18,098 bases of DNA from Bacteroidales bacterium UBA5429 (GTDB taxonomy: Bacteria; Bacteroidota; Bacteroidia; Bacteroidales; WCHB1-69): the NCBI GenBank assembly GCA_002427605.1, contig DIRT01000038.1, positions 1 to 18,098 on the forward strand. Direction: 5' to 3'. Shown here in pieces: positions 12,060-18,098 of the stretch (its first letter is position 1; every line of letters starts with the position of its first letter). The translations under genes were made by a program, and so were the position numbers. Below the pieces are notes generated by a model. It made no database searches, was not told the DNA's origin, and worked only from the letters and a program-made list of their open reading frames with translations.

Positions 12060-13835
12060 ATGGATCAGGTAAAATTAACTATAGATAAAAGAGAAGTTGT
12101 TGTCCCAAAAGGAACTACTATCCTTAAGGCGGCAGATTCAATAGGTATTCATATTCCAACCCTTTGTTATTTTGAATTAAAAGGGATGAACATCACCAAT
12201 AAACCGGGTGGATGTCGTATCTGTGTTGTTGAAGTAGAAGGAAGAAGAAACTTGGCACCCGCTTGTGTTACTGAAGTAATGGAAGGTATGGTGGTGAAAA
12301 CAAACTCAGTAAGAGTTTATAACGCAAGAAGGACAGTTTTGGAATTGATTTTGAGTGACCACCCTTCTGATTGCTTGGTTTGTGCGAAAAGTGGAGAGTG
12401 TGAATTACAAGATTTAGCTATCCGCTTTGGTGTTAGAGAGATTCCTTTCCAAGGGGAAATGTCTACATATCAATTAGAAACTTCTTCATCAATTATCAGA
12501 GATAATAACAAATGTATCATGTGTCGCCGTTGTGAATTGGTTTGTAACGAATTCCAAACTGTAGGCGCACTTTCTGCTGTTGATAGAGGATTCCAGGCTG
12601 TAGTAACTACTGCATTCAATCAGAAAATGAGTCACTCACCCTGTACATTCTGCGGTCAGTGTGTGGCTGTTTGTCCTGTTGGTGCATTGACAGAAGTGGA
12701 TAATACTCCTAGAGTAATCCGTGCTATTGCTAACGAAAAGAAAACTGTTGTTGTACAAGTAGCTCCTGCAGTGAGAGTAGCTCTCGGTGAAGAGTTTGGA
12801 ATGAAACCGGGCTCTATCGTAACCGGAAAATTGACAACAGCATTGAGAGAGTTAGGCTTTGACTACGTATTTGATACAGACTGGAGCGCTGACTTAACCA
12901 TTATGGAAGAAGGTACCGAGTTAATCGATCGTTTAACAAGACATCTCAATGGAGATAAAACAGTTAAATTACCTCTATTGACCTCTTGCTGCCCTGCATG
13001 GGTTAACTTCTTTGAACATAATTTTCCAGACCTAAAAGAGATTCCTTCAACTGCAAAATCTCCACAACAAATGTTTGGAGCTATTGCTAAAACCTATTTT
13101 GCAGACAAAATTGGTGTGAAGAGAGAAGATTTGGTTGTTGTGTCTGTGATGCCTTGTTTGGCTAAGAAATATGAATGTGCTCGTGAAGAGTTTATCATTG
13201 ATGGAAATCCTGATGTGGACTTCTCAATCACTACTCGCGAATTAGCACACTTGATCAAACAAGCTAACCTTGACTTTGAAACTCTTGAGGAAACTCCATT
13301 TGATAGCCCACTTGGTGAATCTACCGGTGCAGGTGTGATCTTTGGAACAACCGGTGGAGTTATTGAAGCCGCTTGTCGTACTGCAGTTGAAATTTTAACT
13401 GAAAAACCTTTGGACAGAATCGATTTTGTAGAACTTCGTGGTTTGGAAGGAATCAGATCAGCTACTATCGATGTGAATGGATTTCCATTGAAAATTGGTA
13501 TCGCGCATGGTTTAAGCAATGCTCGTAAATTACTAGAACAAATTCAAAAAGGAGAATCTGATTTCCACGCTATCGAAGTAATGGCTTGTCCAGGAGGATG
13601 TATTAATGGTGGTGGTCAACCTTTGAATCATGGTAATGCTGAGATTATTAAAGCACGCTGGGAAGCTATTTATCAAGTAGATAAAAATCTTCCTATACGT
13701 AAATCTCATGAAAATCAATCAGTGCAAACTCTTTATAAAGAATTTTTAGGAGAACCTTGTGGACATAAGGCACACGAGTTACTCCACACTCACTATTTTG
13801 ATAAACAAAAAGTTATTGAAATCAAAGTGGATTAA
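12060..13835 (+). CDS. hndD: Catalytic [FeFe] hydrogenase subunit (591 aa)
   Basis: H2-forming/oxidising subunit (HndD, also called HydA). N-terminal [2Fe-2S] plant-type domain with Cys36, 52, 55 and 69; His-ligated [4Fe-4S] site with His101, Cys105, 108 and 114; 2x[4Fe-4S] ferredoxin with Cys152/155/158/162 and 195/198/201/205. The H-cluster domain has intact motifs: L1 TSCCPAW (proton-relay Cys310, ligand Cys311), L2 MPCLAKK (Cys366) and L3 EVMACPGGCINGGG (Cys510, Cys514). A small-subunit-like C-terminal tail follows, with LYKEFLGEPCGHKAHELLHT. This is the group A3-type architecture of electron-bifurcating enzymes. The neighbours hndC and hndA agree. The maturation genes hydE, hydF and hydG are not in the window but would be required. 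The contrast with the degenerate L1 of the 6046 gene marks this one as the working enzyme. Confidence 0.97.
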   Translation: MDQVKLTIDKREVVVPKGTTILKAADSIGIHIPTLCYFELKGMNITNKPGGCRICVVEVEGRRNLAPACVTEVMEGMVVKTNSVRVYNARRTVLELILSDHPSDCLVCAKSGECELQDLAIRFGVREIPFQGEMSTYQLETSSSIIRDNNKCIMCRRCELVCNEFQTVGALSAVDRGFQAVVTTAFNQKMSHSPCTFCGQCVAVCPVGALTEVDNTPRVIRAIANEKKTVVVQVAPAVRVALGEEFGMKPGSIVTGKLTTALRELGFDYVFDTDWSADLTIMEEGTELIDRLTRHLNGDKTVKLPLLTSCCPAWVNFFEHNFPDLKEIPSTAKSPQQMFGAIAKTYFADKIGVKREDLVVVSVMPCLAKKYECAREEFIIDGNPDVDFSITTRELAHLIKQANLDFETLEETPFDSPLGESTGAGVIFGTTGGVIEAACRTAVEILTEKPLDRIDFVELRGLEGIRSATIDVNGFPLKIGIAHGLSNARKLLEQIQKGESDFHAIEVMACPGGCINGGGQPLNHGNAEIIKARWEAIYQVDKNLPIRKSHENQSVQTLYKEFLGEPCGHKAHELLHTHYFDKQKVIEIKVD

Positions 13836-13866
13836 CCGGATTGTACAATTTTAAAAGCTAAAAATT

Positions 13867-14367
13867 ATGTCAAGTATAAAAATAGAAATAAGTCAGAATA
13901 CAAGATCAAAAATCGAAGAGATTTGTAAATCTTATAATTATGAACAAGGTGAATTAATCAACGTGCTTCATAAAACGCAAGAGTATTTGGGATACCTTCC
14001 TGCTGAAGCTCAAGAAGTGATCGCGAAAGAGATGAACATTCCAACAGCAAAAGTTTATGGTGTGGTTTCTTTCTACTCTTTCTTTACTATGATCCCAAAA
14101 GGTAGATTCCCAATCTCTATCTGTATGGGTACAGCATGTTATGTGCGTGGAGCTGAAAAAATTCTTGATGAATTTAAAAATCAACTGGGTCTTAGCGTTG
14201 GTGAAACTGCTCCTGATGGATTATTCTCATTGGCTTCTCTCCGTTGTGTGGGTGCTTGTGGATTAGCTCCGGTAGTACTCGTTGGAGATAAAGTTTATGG
14301 CCGTTTGGCAACTGATGATGTAAAAGATATTATCGCCGAATTTAAAAATTCAGCTGATGTAATATAA
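13867..14367 (+). CDS. hndA: NuoE-like [2Fe-2S] subunit of bifurcating [FeFe] hydrogenase (166 aa)
   Basis: Electron-transfer subunit (HndA, also called HydC) of the same complex. An N-terminal helical bundle (about 1-80) with GYLPAEAQEVIAKEMNIPTA and VYGVVSFYSFF is typical of NuoE; the thioredoxin-like domain carries the four [2Fe-2S] cysteines as ICMGTAC (C-x4-C) and LRCVGAC (C-x3-C). Length is usual. It is the last gene of the operon, 31 bases after hndD, and is followed by a bidirectional terminator. Placing the NuoE-like gene last, after hndB-hndC-hndD, differs from the Desulfovibrio order hndA-B-C-D. Confidence 0.95.
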   Translation: MSSIKIEISQNTRSKIEEICKSYNYEQGELINVLHKTQEYLGYLPAEAQEVIAKEMNIPTAKVYGVVSFYSFFTMIPKGRFPISICMGTACYVRGAEKILDEFKNQLGLSVGETAPDGLFSLASLRCVGACGLAPVVLVGDKVYGRLATDDVKDIIAEFKNSADVI

Positions 14368-14389
14368 CAATTTACAAGTATTTAATGAT

Positions 14390-14422
14390 AAAAAAGGGTG
14401 TTGAATAAACACCCTTTTTTTT
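14390..14422. terminator. Bidirectional terminator between hndA and oxyR
   Basis: GGGTGTT (14396-14402) pairs with AACACCC (14408-14414) around a 5-base loop, with six A residues on the left and eight T residues on the right extending the stem. It can end the hnd transcript on the plus strand and, read in reverse, the convergent oxyR transcript; it overlaps the oxyR stop codon by about two bases. Confidence 0.9.
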
Positions 14423-15359
14423 ATATTTTAACGATTTCAAGTTCGCTGTTTTTAAATTCTTTTGCCATTAAAACAGGCTGAATGAGATCCCTGATCTCTT
14501 TAGCTAAAGCTTCAATTACTTTTCTCTTTGCAAACGGACGGTAATATACAAAACTTATTTCACGAACAGGTACAGGGGCTGAAAAGTTTCTTACCTTTTT
14601 TTTACGCTCTTCTGTCAAAGATTGAAAATAGAGCTCCGGAATAAGAGTTAAACCACCCAATTGATCTACCATATTTAATAAAGTTTCAAAACTGTTAGAA
14701 TCAAATTTAAGATTGGATGGTATGTTCTGACTCTTTTTTAATGCACAAAGATTAATGAATTGGTTTCGTAAACAGTTGCCCTCTTCTAATAACCATATTC
14801 TGTGATTCTTAATCTCATCGGGAATAACAAAATGAGTATCCTCATCGAACTTTCCATAAACCATTAAGGTTTCATAATATAGAATTTCTTCTTCATAATC
14901 ATCGATCTCCATGGGTGTGGCCATAATCCCTACGTCAATCGTCCCTTCTTTGAGTTGCTTGATAATATTATTGGTTGTTATTTCGAACATTTCTATATGT
15001 AAATCAGGAAATTTTTCTAAAATAGGAAGTAAAACAACCGGTAGCAGAGAGTTGGCTACAGTTGGAATAATTCCTATTTTTAAAATACCAGTGAAATGAT
15101 CAAGTTTTTTCTTTGCCAACTCCTTAAGTTGATAAGTTTCTTGGAGTACTTTAATGGCTTGAACAACAATAATCTTTCCTTCATCTGTGGTAACTATTGG
15201 ATTGGTTTTTCTGTCAAAAATGACAATTTCTAATTCTTCCTCCAGCTTTTTGATCATGGTGCTTAGTGTCGCCTGAGTAATGTAACAATATTCCGCCGCT
15301 TTACTAAAGTTTTTGAATTGATCAACTGCTACAATGTATTCTAATTGCTGTAAATTCAT
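14421..15359 (-). CDS. oxyR: OxyR-type LysR-family peroxide sensor (312 aa)
   Basis: LysR-family regulator with an N-terminal winged helix-turn-helix (MNLQQLEYIVAVDQFKNFSK, then AAEYCYITQATLSTMIKKLE) and a periplasmic-binding-protein-like effector domain. The OxyR hallmark is present: LEEGNCLRNQFINLC, with Cys196 and Cys205 spaced C-x8-C like Cys199/Cys208 of E. coli OxyR, which form the peroxide-induced disulfide. The ATG at 15359 is preferred to one 36 bases upstream (15395), because it starts exactly at the conserved MNLQQLEY and the upstream one would lie inside the -7 promoter element. It is divergent from a peroxiredoxin gene, the classic arrangement for OxyR targets. A 15-bp palindrome at 15376-15390 in its leader is a candidate autoregulatory site. 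Confidence 0.93.
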   Translation of the reverse strand: MNLQQLEYIVAVDQFKNFSKAAEYCYITQATLSTMIKKLEEELEIVIFDRKTNPIVTTDEGKIIVVQAIKVLQETYQLKELAKKKLDHFTGILKIGIIPTVANSLLPVVLLPILEKFPDLHIEMFEITTNNIIKQLKEGTIDVGIMATPMEIDDYEEEILYYETLMVYGKFDEDTHFVIPDEIKNHRIWLLEEGNCLRNQFINLCALKKSQNIPSNLKFDSNSFETLLNMVDQLGGLTLIPELYFQSLTEERKKKVRNFSAPVPVREISFVYYRPFAKRKVIEALAKEIRDLIQPVLMAKEFKNSELEIVKI

Positions 15360-15375
15360 GCTTGAAAATTTTAAT

Positions 15376-15390
15376 ATTGATAATATCAAT
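15376..15390. promoter_or_regulatory. Candidate OxyR operator (LysR-type T-N11-A palindrome)
   Basis: ATTGATA-A-TATCAAT is a perfect 7+1+7 palindrome containing the T-N11-A pattern of LysR-type boxes. It lies just downstream of the oxyR -7 element and before the oxyR ATG, where binding would block oxyR transcription. It is not the E. coli OxyR consensus. Assignment is inference from position and symmetry. Confidence 0.45.
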
Positions 15391-15392
15391 TG

Positions 15393-15400
15393 CAAAGATA
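15393..15400 (-). promoter_or_regulatory. Promoter -7 element for oxyR
   Basis: TATCTTTG on the minus strand, exact TAnnTTTG match. It is one arm of an 11-bp inverted repeat TGCAAAGATAG (15391-15401) / CTATCTTTGCA (15435-15445) whose other arm is the peroxiredoxin -7 element. Confidence 0.55.
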
Positions 15401-15435
15401 GATAAAAATATGATCGAACGTGGGATAATAAGTGC

Positions 15436-15443
15436 TATCTTTG
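15436..15443 (+). promoter_or_regulatory. Promoter -7 element for the peroxiredoxin gene
   Basis: TATCTTTG followed by GC, exact TAnnTTTG match. The leader to the ATG at 15501 would be about 50 bases. The 35 bases between the two opposing -7 elements (containing ATCGAACGTGGGATAAT) must hold both -33 regions and any activator site. Confidence 0.6.
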
Positions 15444-15500
15444 CATCATAATCATAAAAAATGAATCTATAACTAAAATAAATTAACAAAAAAAATAATT

Positions 15501-16223
15501 ATGGAAAATTTACAAGAAAAACAACACGTATCTATGCCTAGAATTGGAGAACCAGCTCCGGCCTTTAAAGCAATAACAACTCAAGGAGAGGTTAACTTTC
15601 CTGCTGACTATAAAGATAAATGGGTTATCCTCTTCAGTCACCCCGCTGACTTTACACCCGTTTGTACTTCAGAATTTATGACTTTTGCAAATATGGAGAA
15701 GGAATTTAATGAAGCAGGTGCTGAGTTGCTTGGACTTTCAGTGGATGGTCTGTATAGCCACATTGCTTGGTTGAGAACCATTAAAGATAAAATTGAATAT
15801 AAAGGAATGAAAAATGTAGAAGTTACTTTCCCATTGATTGAGGATATTACAATGGATGTAGCTTCCAAGTATGGTATGATTATGCCCGGCGAAAGTGATA
15901 CCAAAGCGGTACGTGCGGTGTTTTTTATTGACCCTAAGGGAGTGATTAGAACCATTATTTATTATCCTTTGAGTTTAGGAAGAAACTTTAAAGAGTTATA
16001 TCGTATTCTGATTGGACTTAAAGCTGCTGATGAGTTTGGCGTTGCGCTTCCTGCCGACTGGCATCCTGGCGATGATGTAATCGTTCCAACTGCTGGTTCT
16101 TGCGGTGTTGCAAAAGATAGAATGGAAGGGAAAGAGGGCGAAATGACCTGTTACGACTGGTTCTTCTGTACTAGAAAATTAGATAAAGACACAGTATTAA
16201 ACAAGGTACTTAAAAAGAAATAA
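15501..16223 (+). CDS. Peroxiredoxin, Prx6/archaeal thioredoxin-peroxidase type (240 aa)
   Basis: Thiol peroxidase that reduces H2O2 and organic peroxides. The active-site motif HPADFTPVCTSEF gives peroxidatic Cys55 with the expected preceding Pro and Thr. The protein is longer than typical AhpC (about 187 aa) and ends with a domain containing SCGVAKDRM (Cys201) and CYDWFFC (Cys217 and Cys223, six apart), a pattern of Prx6-type enzymes from archaea and anaerobes, in which the C-terminal cysteines resolve the oxidised Cys. No ahpF follows, so reductant may come from a thioredoxin system elsewhere. It is divergent from oxyR, so peroxide induction is expected. It ends at a terminator shared with mgtE. 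Confidence 0.92.
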   Translation: MENLQEKQHVSMPRIGEPAPAFKAITTQGEVNFPADYKDKWVILFSHPADFTPVCTSEFMTFANMEKEFNEAGAELLGLSVDGLYSHIAWLRTIKDKIEYKGMKNVEVTFPLIEDITMDVASKYGMIMPGESDTKAVRAVFFIDPKGVIRTIIYYPLSLGRNFKELYRILIGLKAADEFGVALPADWHPGDDVIVPTAGSCGVAKDRMEGKEGEMTCYDWFFCTRKLDKDTVLNKVLKKK

Positions 16224-16271
16224 GAAACCATTTGCTAGTTGTGTTTTCATAACTTGAGTTTTTAACCATGA

Positions 16272-16300
16272 AAAAAGCTGCTCCAAAAGGGCAGCTTTTT
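16272..16300. terminator. Bidirectional terminator between the peroxiredoxin gene and mgtE
   Basis: AAAAAGCTGC (16272-16281) pairs with GCAGCTTTTT (16291-16300), extended inward by a T-G wobble and a C-G pair around a 5-base loop. The flanking A and T runs let it work on both strands for the two convergent genes. Confidence 0.9.
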
Positions 16301-16302
16301 GT

Positions 16303-17646
16303 TTATATTAGGTTCAAATACCATTGCGCGATGGAAAAATAGATGATAATTCCGCAAATGTCAGCAATAGAGGTAATTAACGGCGCACTTGCTATCGCGG
16401 GGTCTAATTTAAATTTGGTAAAAATAAAAGGAAGTAACATGCCTATTAAGCTACCCATTATAACAGTCAGCACCATACTGAGGGAAACTACCAAAATCAC
16501 TTCGGGTGCCCGGATACTTGCAATTAAGGCAACCCCAACAGCCATAGTAACTCCGAGTAGTAATGAAACTAAAATCTCTTTAGCCATCAGTTTGCTCCAG
16601 TCTTTCATTTCAACATCACCCATAGCGATAGAGCGAATCATCAGCGTGGCCGATTGAGATCCTGCATTTCCTCCACTCGCAATCAATAACGGCAAGAAAA
16701 ACACAAGGGAAACAGTACTCTCTATGATGCTGCTATAACCTGCCAGGGCTGCACCTGAAAAGACATTCATAAATACTAAAGTAATCAGCCATAATATACG
16801 ATTCTTGTACAAATTTGCAATACTCTCTTTGAGTGGCGATATGATGGCAGATTGGATAGATCCGAACTTGTGGAAGTCTTCCGTGCTTTCTTCTTCAAGA
16901 ACGTCCATCATGTCGTCGAAAGTTACAATTCCTAACAAAACCTCTTCATGATTGGTAACCGGTAGTGCGACACGGTCATAGTCTTGAAACACTTGAAGTG
17001 CTTTTTCCTGGTCATCCAGTACATTTAATGAAACAAAACGACCATCCATTAAATCCTCTATTTTCTGGTCAGGAGAAGCTAAAATTAACTCTTTAATTCG
17101 AATAGCATCCAGCAACTTCCAGTCGGAATCTACGATGTAAATCACATTTAGTGTTTCAGAATCACGTCCATATTTGCGAATGTGGGCAAATGCTTCCGCA
17201 ACCGTATAATGAGGCTTGATGGCAACATATTCCGGTGTCATCAAACGTCCGATACTATCTTCAGGATAACCCAAAAGGCGAACGGAGATCGCTCTTTCTT
17301 CAGGAGACAGGTGTTGTAACAGTTGTTGGGTTAATGTTCCGGGTAACTCTTCAAAAAAAGCAGTACGGTCGTCAGGCTCGATATCGTTCAACAGATTGGA
17401 GATGTAATTCACATTCTGCGCAAATCCTTCAATAATATCTTGTTGTTTGTCATGAGATAATTCCTGAAAAACCAGCTTTGCTTGCTGTCGCGAAAGCAAA
17501 CGAAACAGAATCAAATCCTCTTCATCCGTAATCTCTTCAATTAAGTCGGCAATCTGGATTGTATCATATTCCGAAAGAGCCTGCTTTAATCGTTTCCATT
17601 CTTTGTTTTTATACAGCTCAAAAATTTCTGTAGTGAACTCCTCCAT
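16303..17646 (-). CDS. mgtE: Magnesium transporter MgtE (447 aa)
   Basis: Mg2+ channel/transporter of the inner membrane. The N-terminal helical MgtE_N domain (about 30-130, with LFRLLSRQQAKLVFQEL and ERAISVRLLGYPEDSIGRLM) is followed by a pair of CBS domains (about 135-255) that gate the channel by sensing Mg2+, then a connecting helix and five transmembrane helices (about 285-447). Conserved pore-region sequences are present: SGGNAGSQSATLMIR, GSLIGMLLPF and PLITSIADICG, where the Asp corresponds to the ion-binding Asp of the family. Length is normal. The start at ATG 17646 is supported by AGGAGG (17653-17658, minus strand) 6 bases upstream, and a -7 element lies at 17685-17692. Monocistronic. 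Confidence 0.96.
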   Translation of the reverse strand: MEEFTTEIFELYKNKEWKRLKQALSEYDTIQIADLIEEITDEEDLILFRLLSRQQAKLVFQELSHDKQQDIIEGFAQNVNYISNLLNDIEPDDRTAFFEELPGTLTQQLLQHLSPEERAISVRLLGYPEDSIGRLMTPEYVAIKPHYTVAEAFAHIRKYGRDSETLNVIYIVDSDWKLLDAIRIKELILASPDQKIEDLMDGRFVSLNVLDDQEKALQVFQDYDRVALPVTNHEEVLLGIVTFDDMMDVLEEESTEDFHKFGSIQSAIISPLKESIANLYKNRILWLITLVFMNVFSGAALAGYSSIIESTVSLVFFLPLLIASGGNAGSQSATLMIRSIAMGDVEMKDWSKLMAKEILVSLLLGVTMAVGVALIASIRAPEVILVVSLSMVLTVIMGSLIGMLLPFIFTKFKLDPAIASAPLITSIADICGIIIYFSIAQWYLNLI

Positions 17647-17684
17647 AATAGACCTCCTTCTGTTAGGGTTTCATAAAAAACCCA

Positions 17685-17692
17685 CAAAGATA
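17685..17692 (-). promoter_or_regulatory. Promoter -7 element for mgtE
   Basis: TATCTTTG on the minus strand, exact TAnnTTTG match. TSS near 17678, leader about 32 bases, containing the strong Shine-Dalgarno. Confidence 0.55.
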
Positions 17693-17794
17693 TAAAAAAA
17701 GAGCAAATATTTTTAATCTTTTTTGATGTAAGCTTTAATTTTTATAAGAAGAGAGAGGGTAGGAGCCGGGAAGATTGGCTCTCCATCCCCCCAA

Positions 17795-17830
17795 AAACAA
17801 AAAGACCCAAGAAAAAGTTTCTTAGGTCTT
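17795..17830 (-). terminator. Terminator downstream of tRNA-Phe
   Basis: On the minus strand AAGACCTAAGAAA (complement of 17818-17830) pairs over 13 positions, one of them a wobble, with the complement of 17802-17814 around a 3-base loop. It is followed on that strand by a T-rich run (complement of 17795-17801). Confidence 0.8.
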
Positions 17831-17833
17831 CTG

Positions 17834-17906
<73 letters not shown>

Positions 17907-17924
17907 GCTCATCAATTGAGACCG

Positions 17925-17932
17925 CAAAAATA
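17925..17932 (-). promoter_or_regulatory. Promoter -7 element for tRNA-Phe
   Basis: TATTTTTG followed by GC on the minus strand, exact TAnnTTTG match, about 19 bases before the tRNA 5' end. The rest of the window to 18098 is AT-rich with no gene I can support. Confidence 0.5.
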
Positions 17933-18098
17933 CAATTTTTTTTCGAATTGAGAACTTTTTTGAGCTAAAAAAATAAATATATTCTAATCGATTTAAAATC
18001 AATGATATATGATATGTAAAACATTCAATTAATGAGAAGATTCTGAATTAAAGCAATAATGTTTTCGATTTTTTGGTAGTATCCCTAAAAGTGTGTAT

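Overview
The window looks like a chromosomal segment from an anaerobic, fermentative member of the Bacteroidetes, most likely Bacteroidales. The main evidence is the repeated promoter -7 element TAnnTTTG (TATCTTTG, TATATTTG, TACATTTG, TATTTTTG) upstream of nearly every transcription unit, usually with weak Shine-Dalgarno sequences. The low GC, Bacteroidetes-style lipoproteins, an outer-membrane TolC protein and a trimeric/tetrameric [FeFe] hydrogenase fit this. No genus can be named from the sequence.

Layout. (1) 1-2970 is an AT-rich accessory region: the 3' part of an unrecognised gene with a TPR-like segment, a 458-base gene-free stretch holding a promoter followed by four closely packed hairpins (1199-1396), then two unrecognised lipoprotein genes that overlap. 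(2) 3031-5183: a TolC-family outer-membrane efflux protein converging on a PHP-family phosphoesterase; their stop codons overlap in a shared TTAA. (3) 5221-7942: from a back-to-back divergent promoter start a DRTGG-domain protein, a SpoIIAB/RsbW-like ATPase, a sensory-type [FeFe]-hydrogenase-like protein and a second stand-alone HATPase, almost without spacing. (4) 7941-9552: an oppositely oriented cassette, with a serine dehydrogenase proteinase (ClpP/SppA-like fold) and a 67-residue acidic protein, bordered by tandem 7-bp repeats and a MITE-like element with 19-bp inverted ends and a 28-bp central palindrome. (5) 9752-14422: its own promoter, then hndB-hndC-hndD-hndA encoding an electron-bifurcating NAD(P)-linked [FeFe] hydrogenase, closed by a bidirectional terminator. 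(6) 14421-16300: a divergent OxyR-type regulator and a Prx6/archaeal-type peroxiredoxin, with a LysR-type palindrome in the oxyR leader. (7) 16303-17906: the magnesium transporter MgtE and tRNA-Phe(GAA), both on the minus strand.

How it fits together. The HndABCD enzyme would couple NAD(P)H and reduced ferredoxin oxidation to H2 production. The genes before it encode a hydrogenase-like Fe-S protein whose first active-site-loop cysteine is replaced by Phe, as expected for a sensor, plus two kinase/anti-sigma-type ATPases, a DRTGG protein and a PHP phosphoesterase. This looks like an H2/redox signalling module for the catalytic hydrogenase, apparently split from it by insertion of the protease cassette. 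The OxyR/peroxiredoxin pair next door is an oxidative-stress unit suited to an O2-sensitive anaerobe. The least explained parts are the structured leader at 1199-1396, the hydrogenase-linked signalling module, and the repeat-bordered protease cassette.
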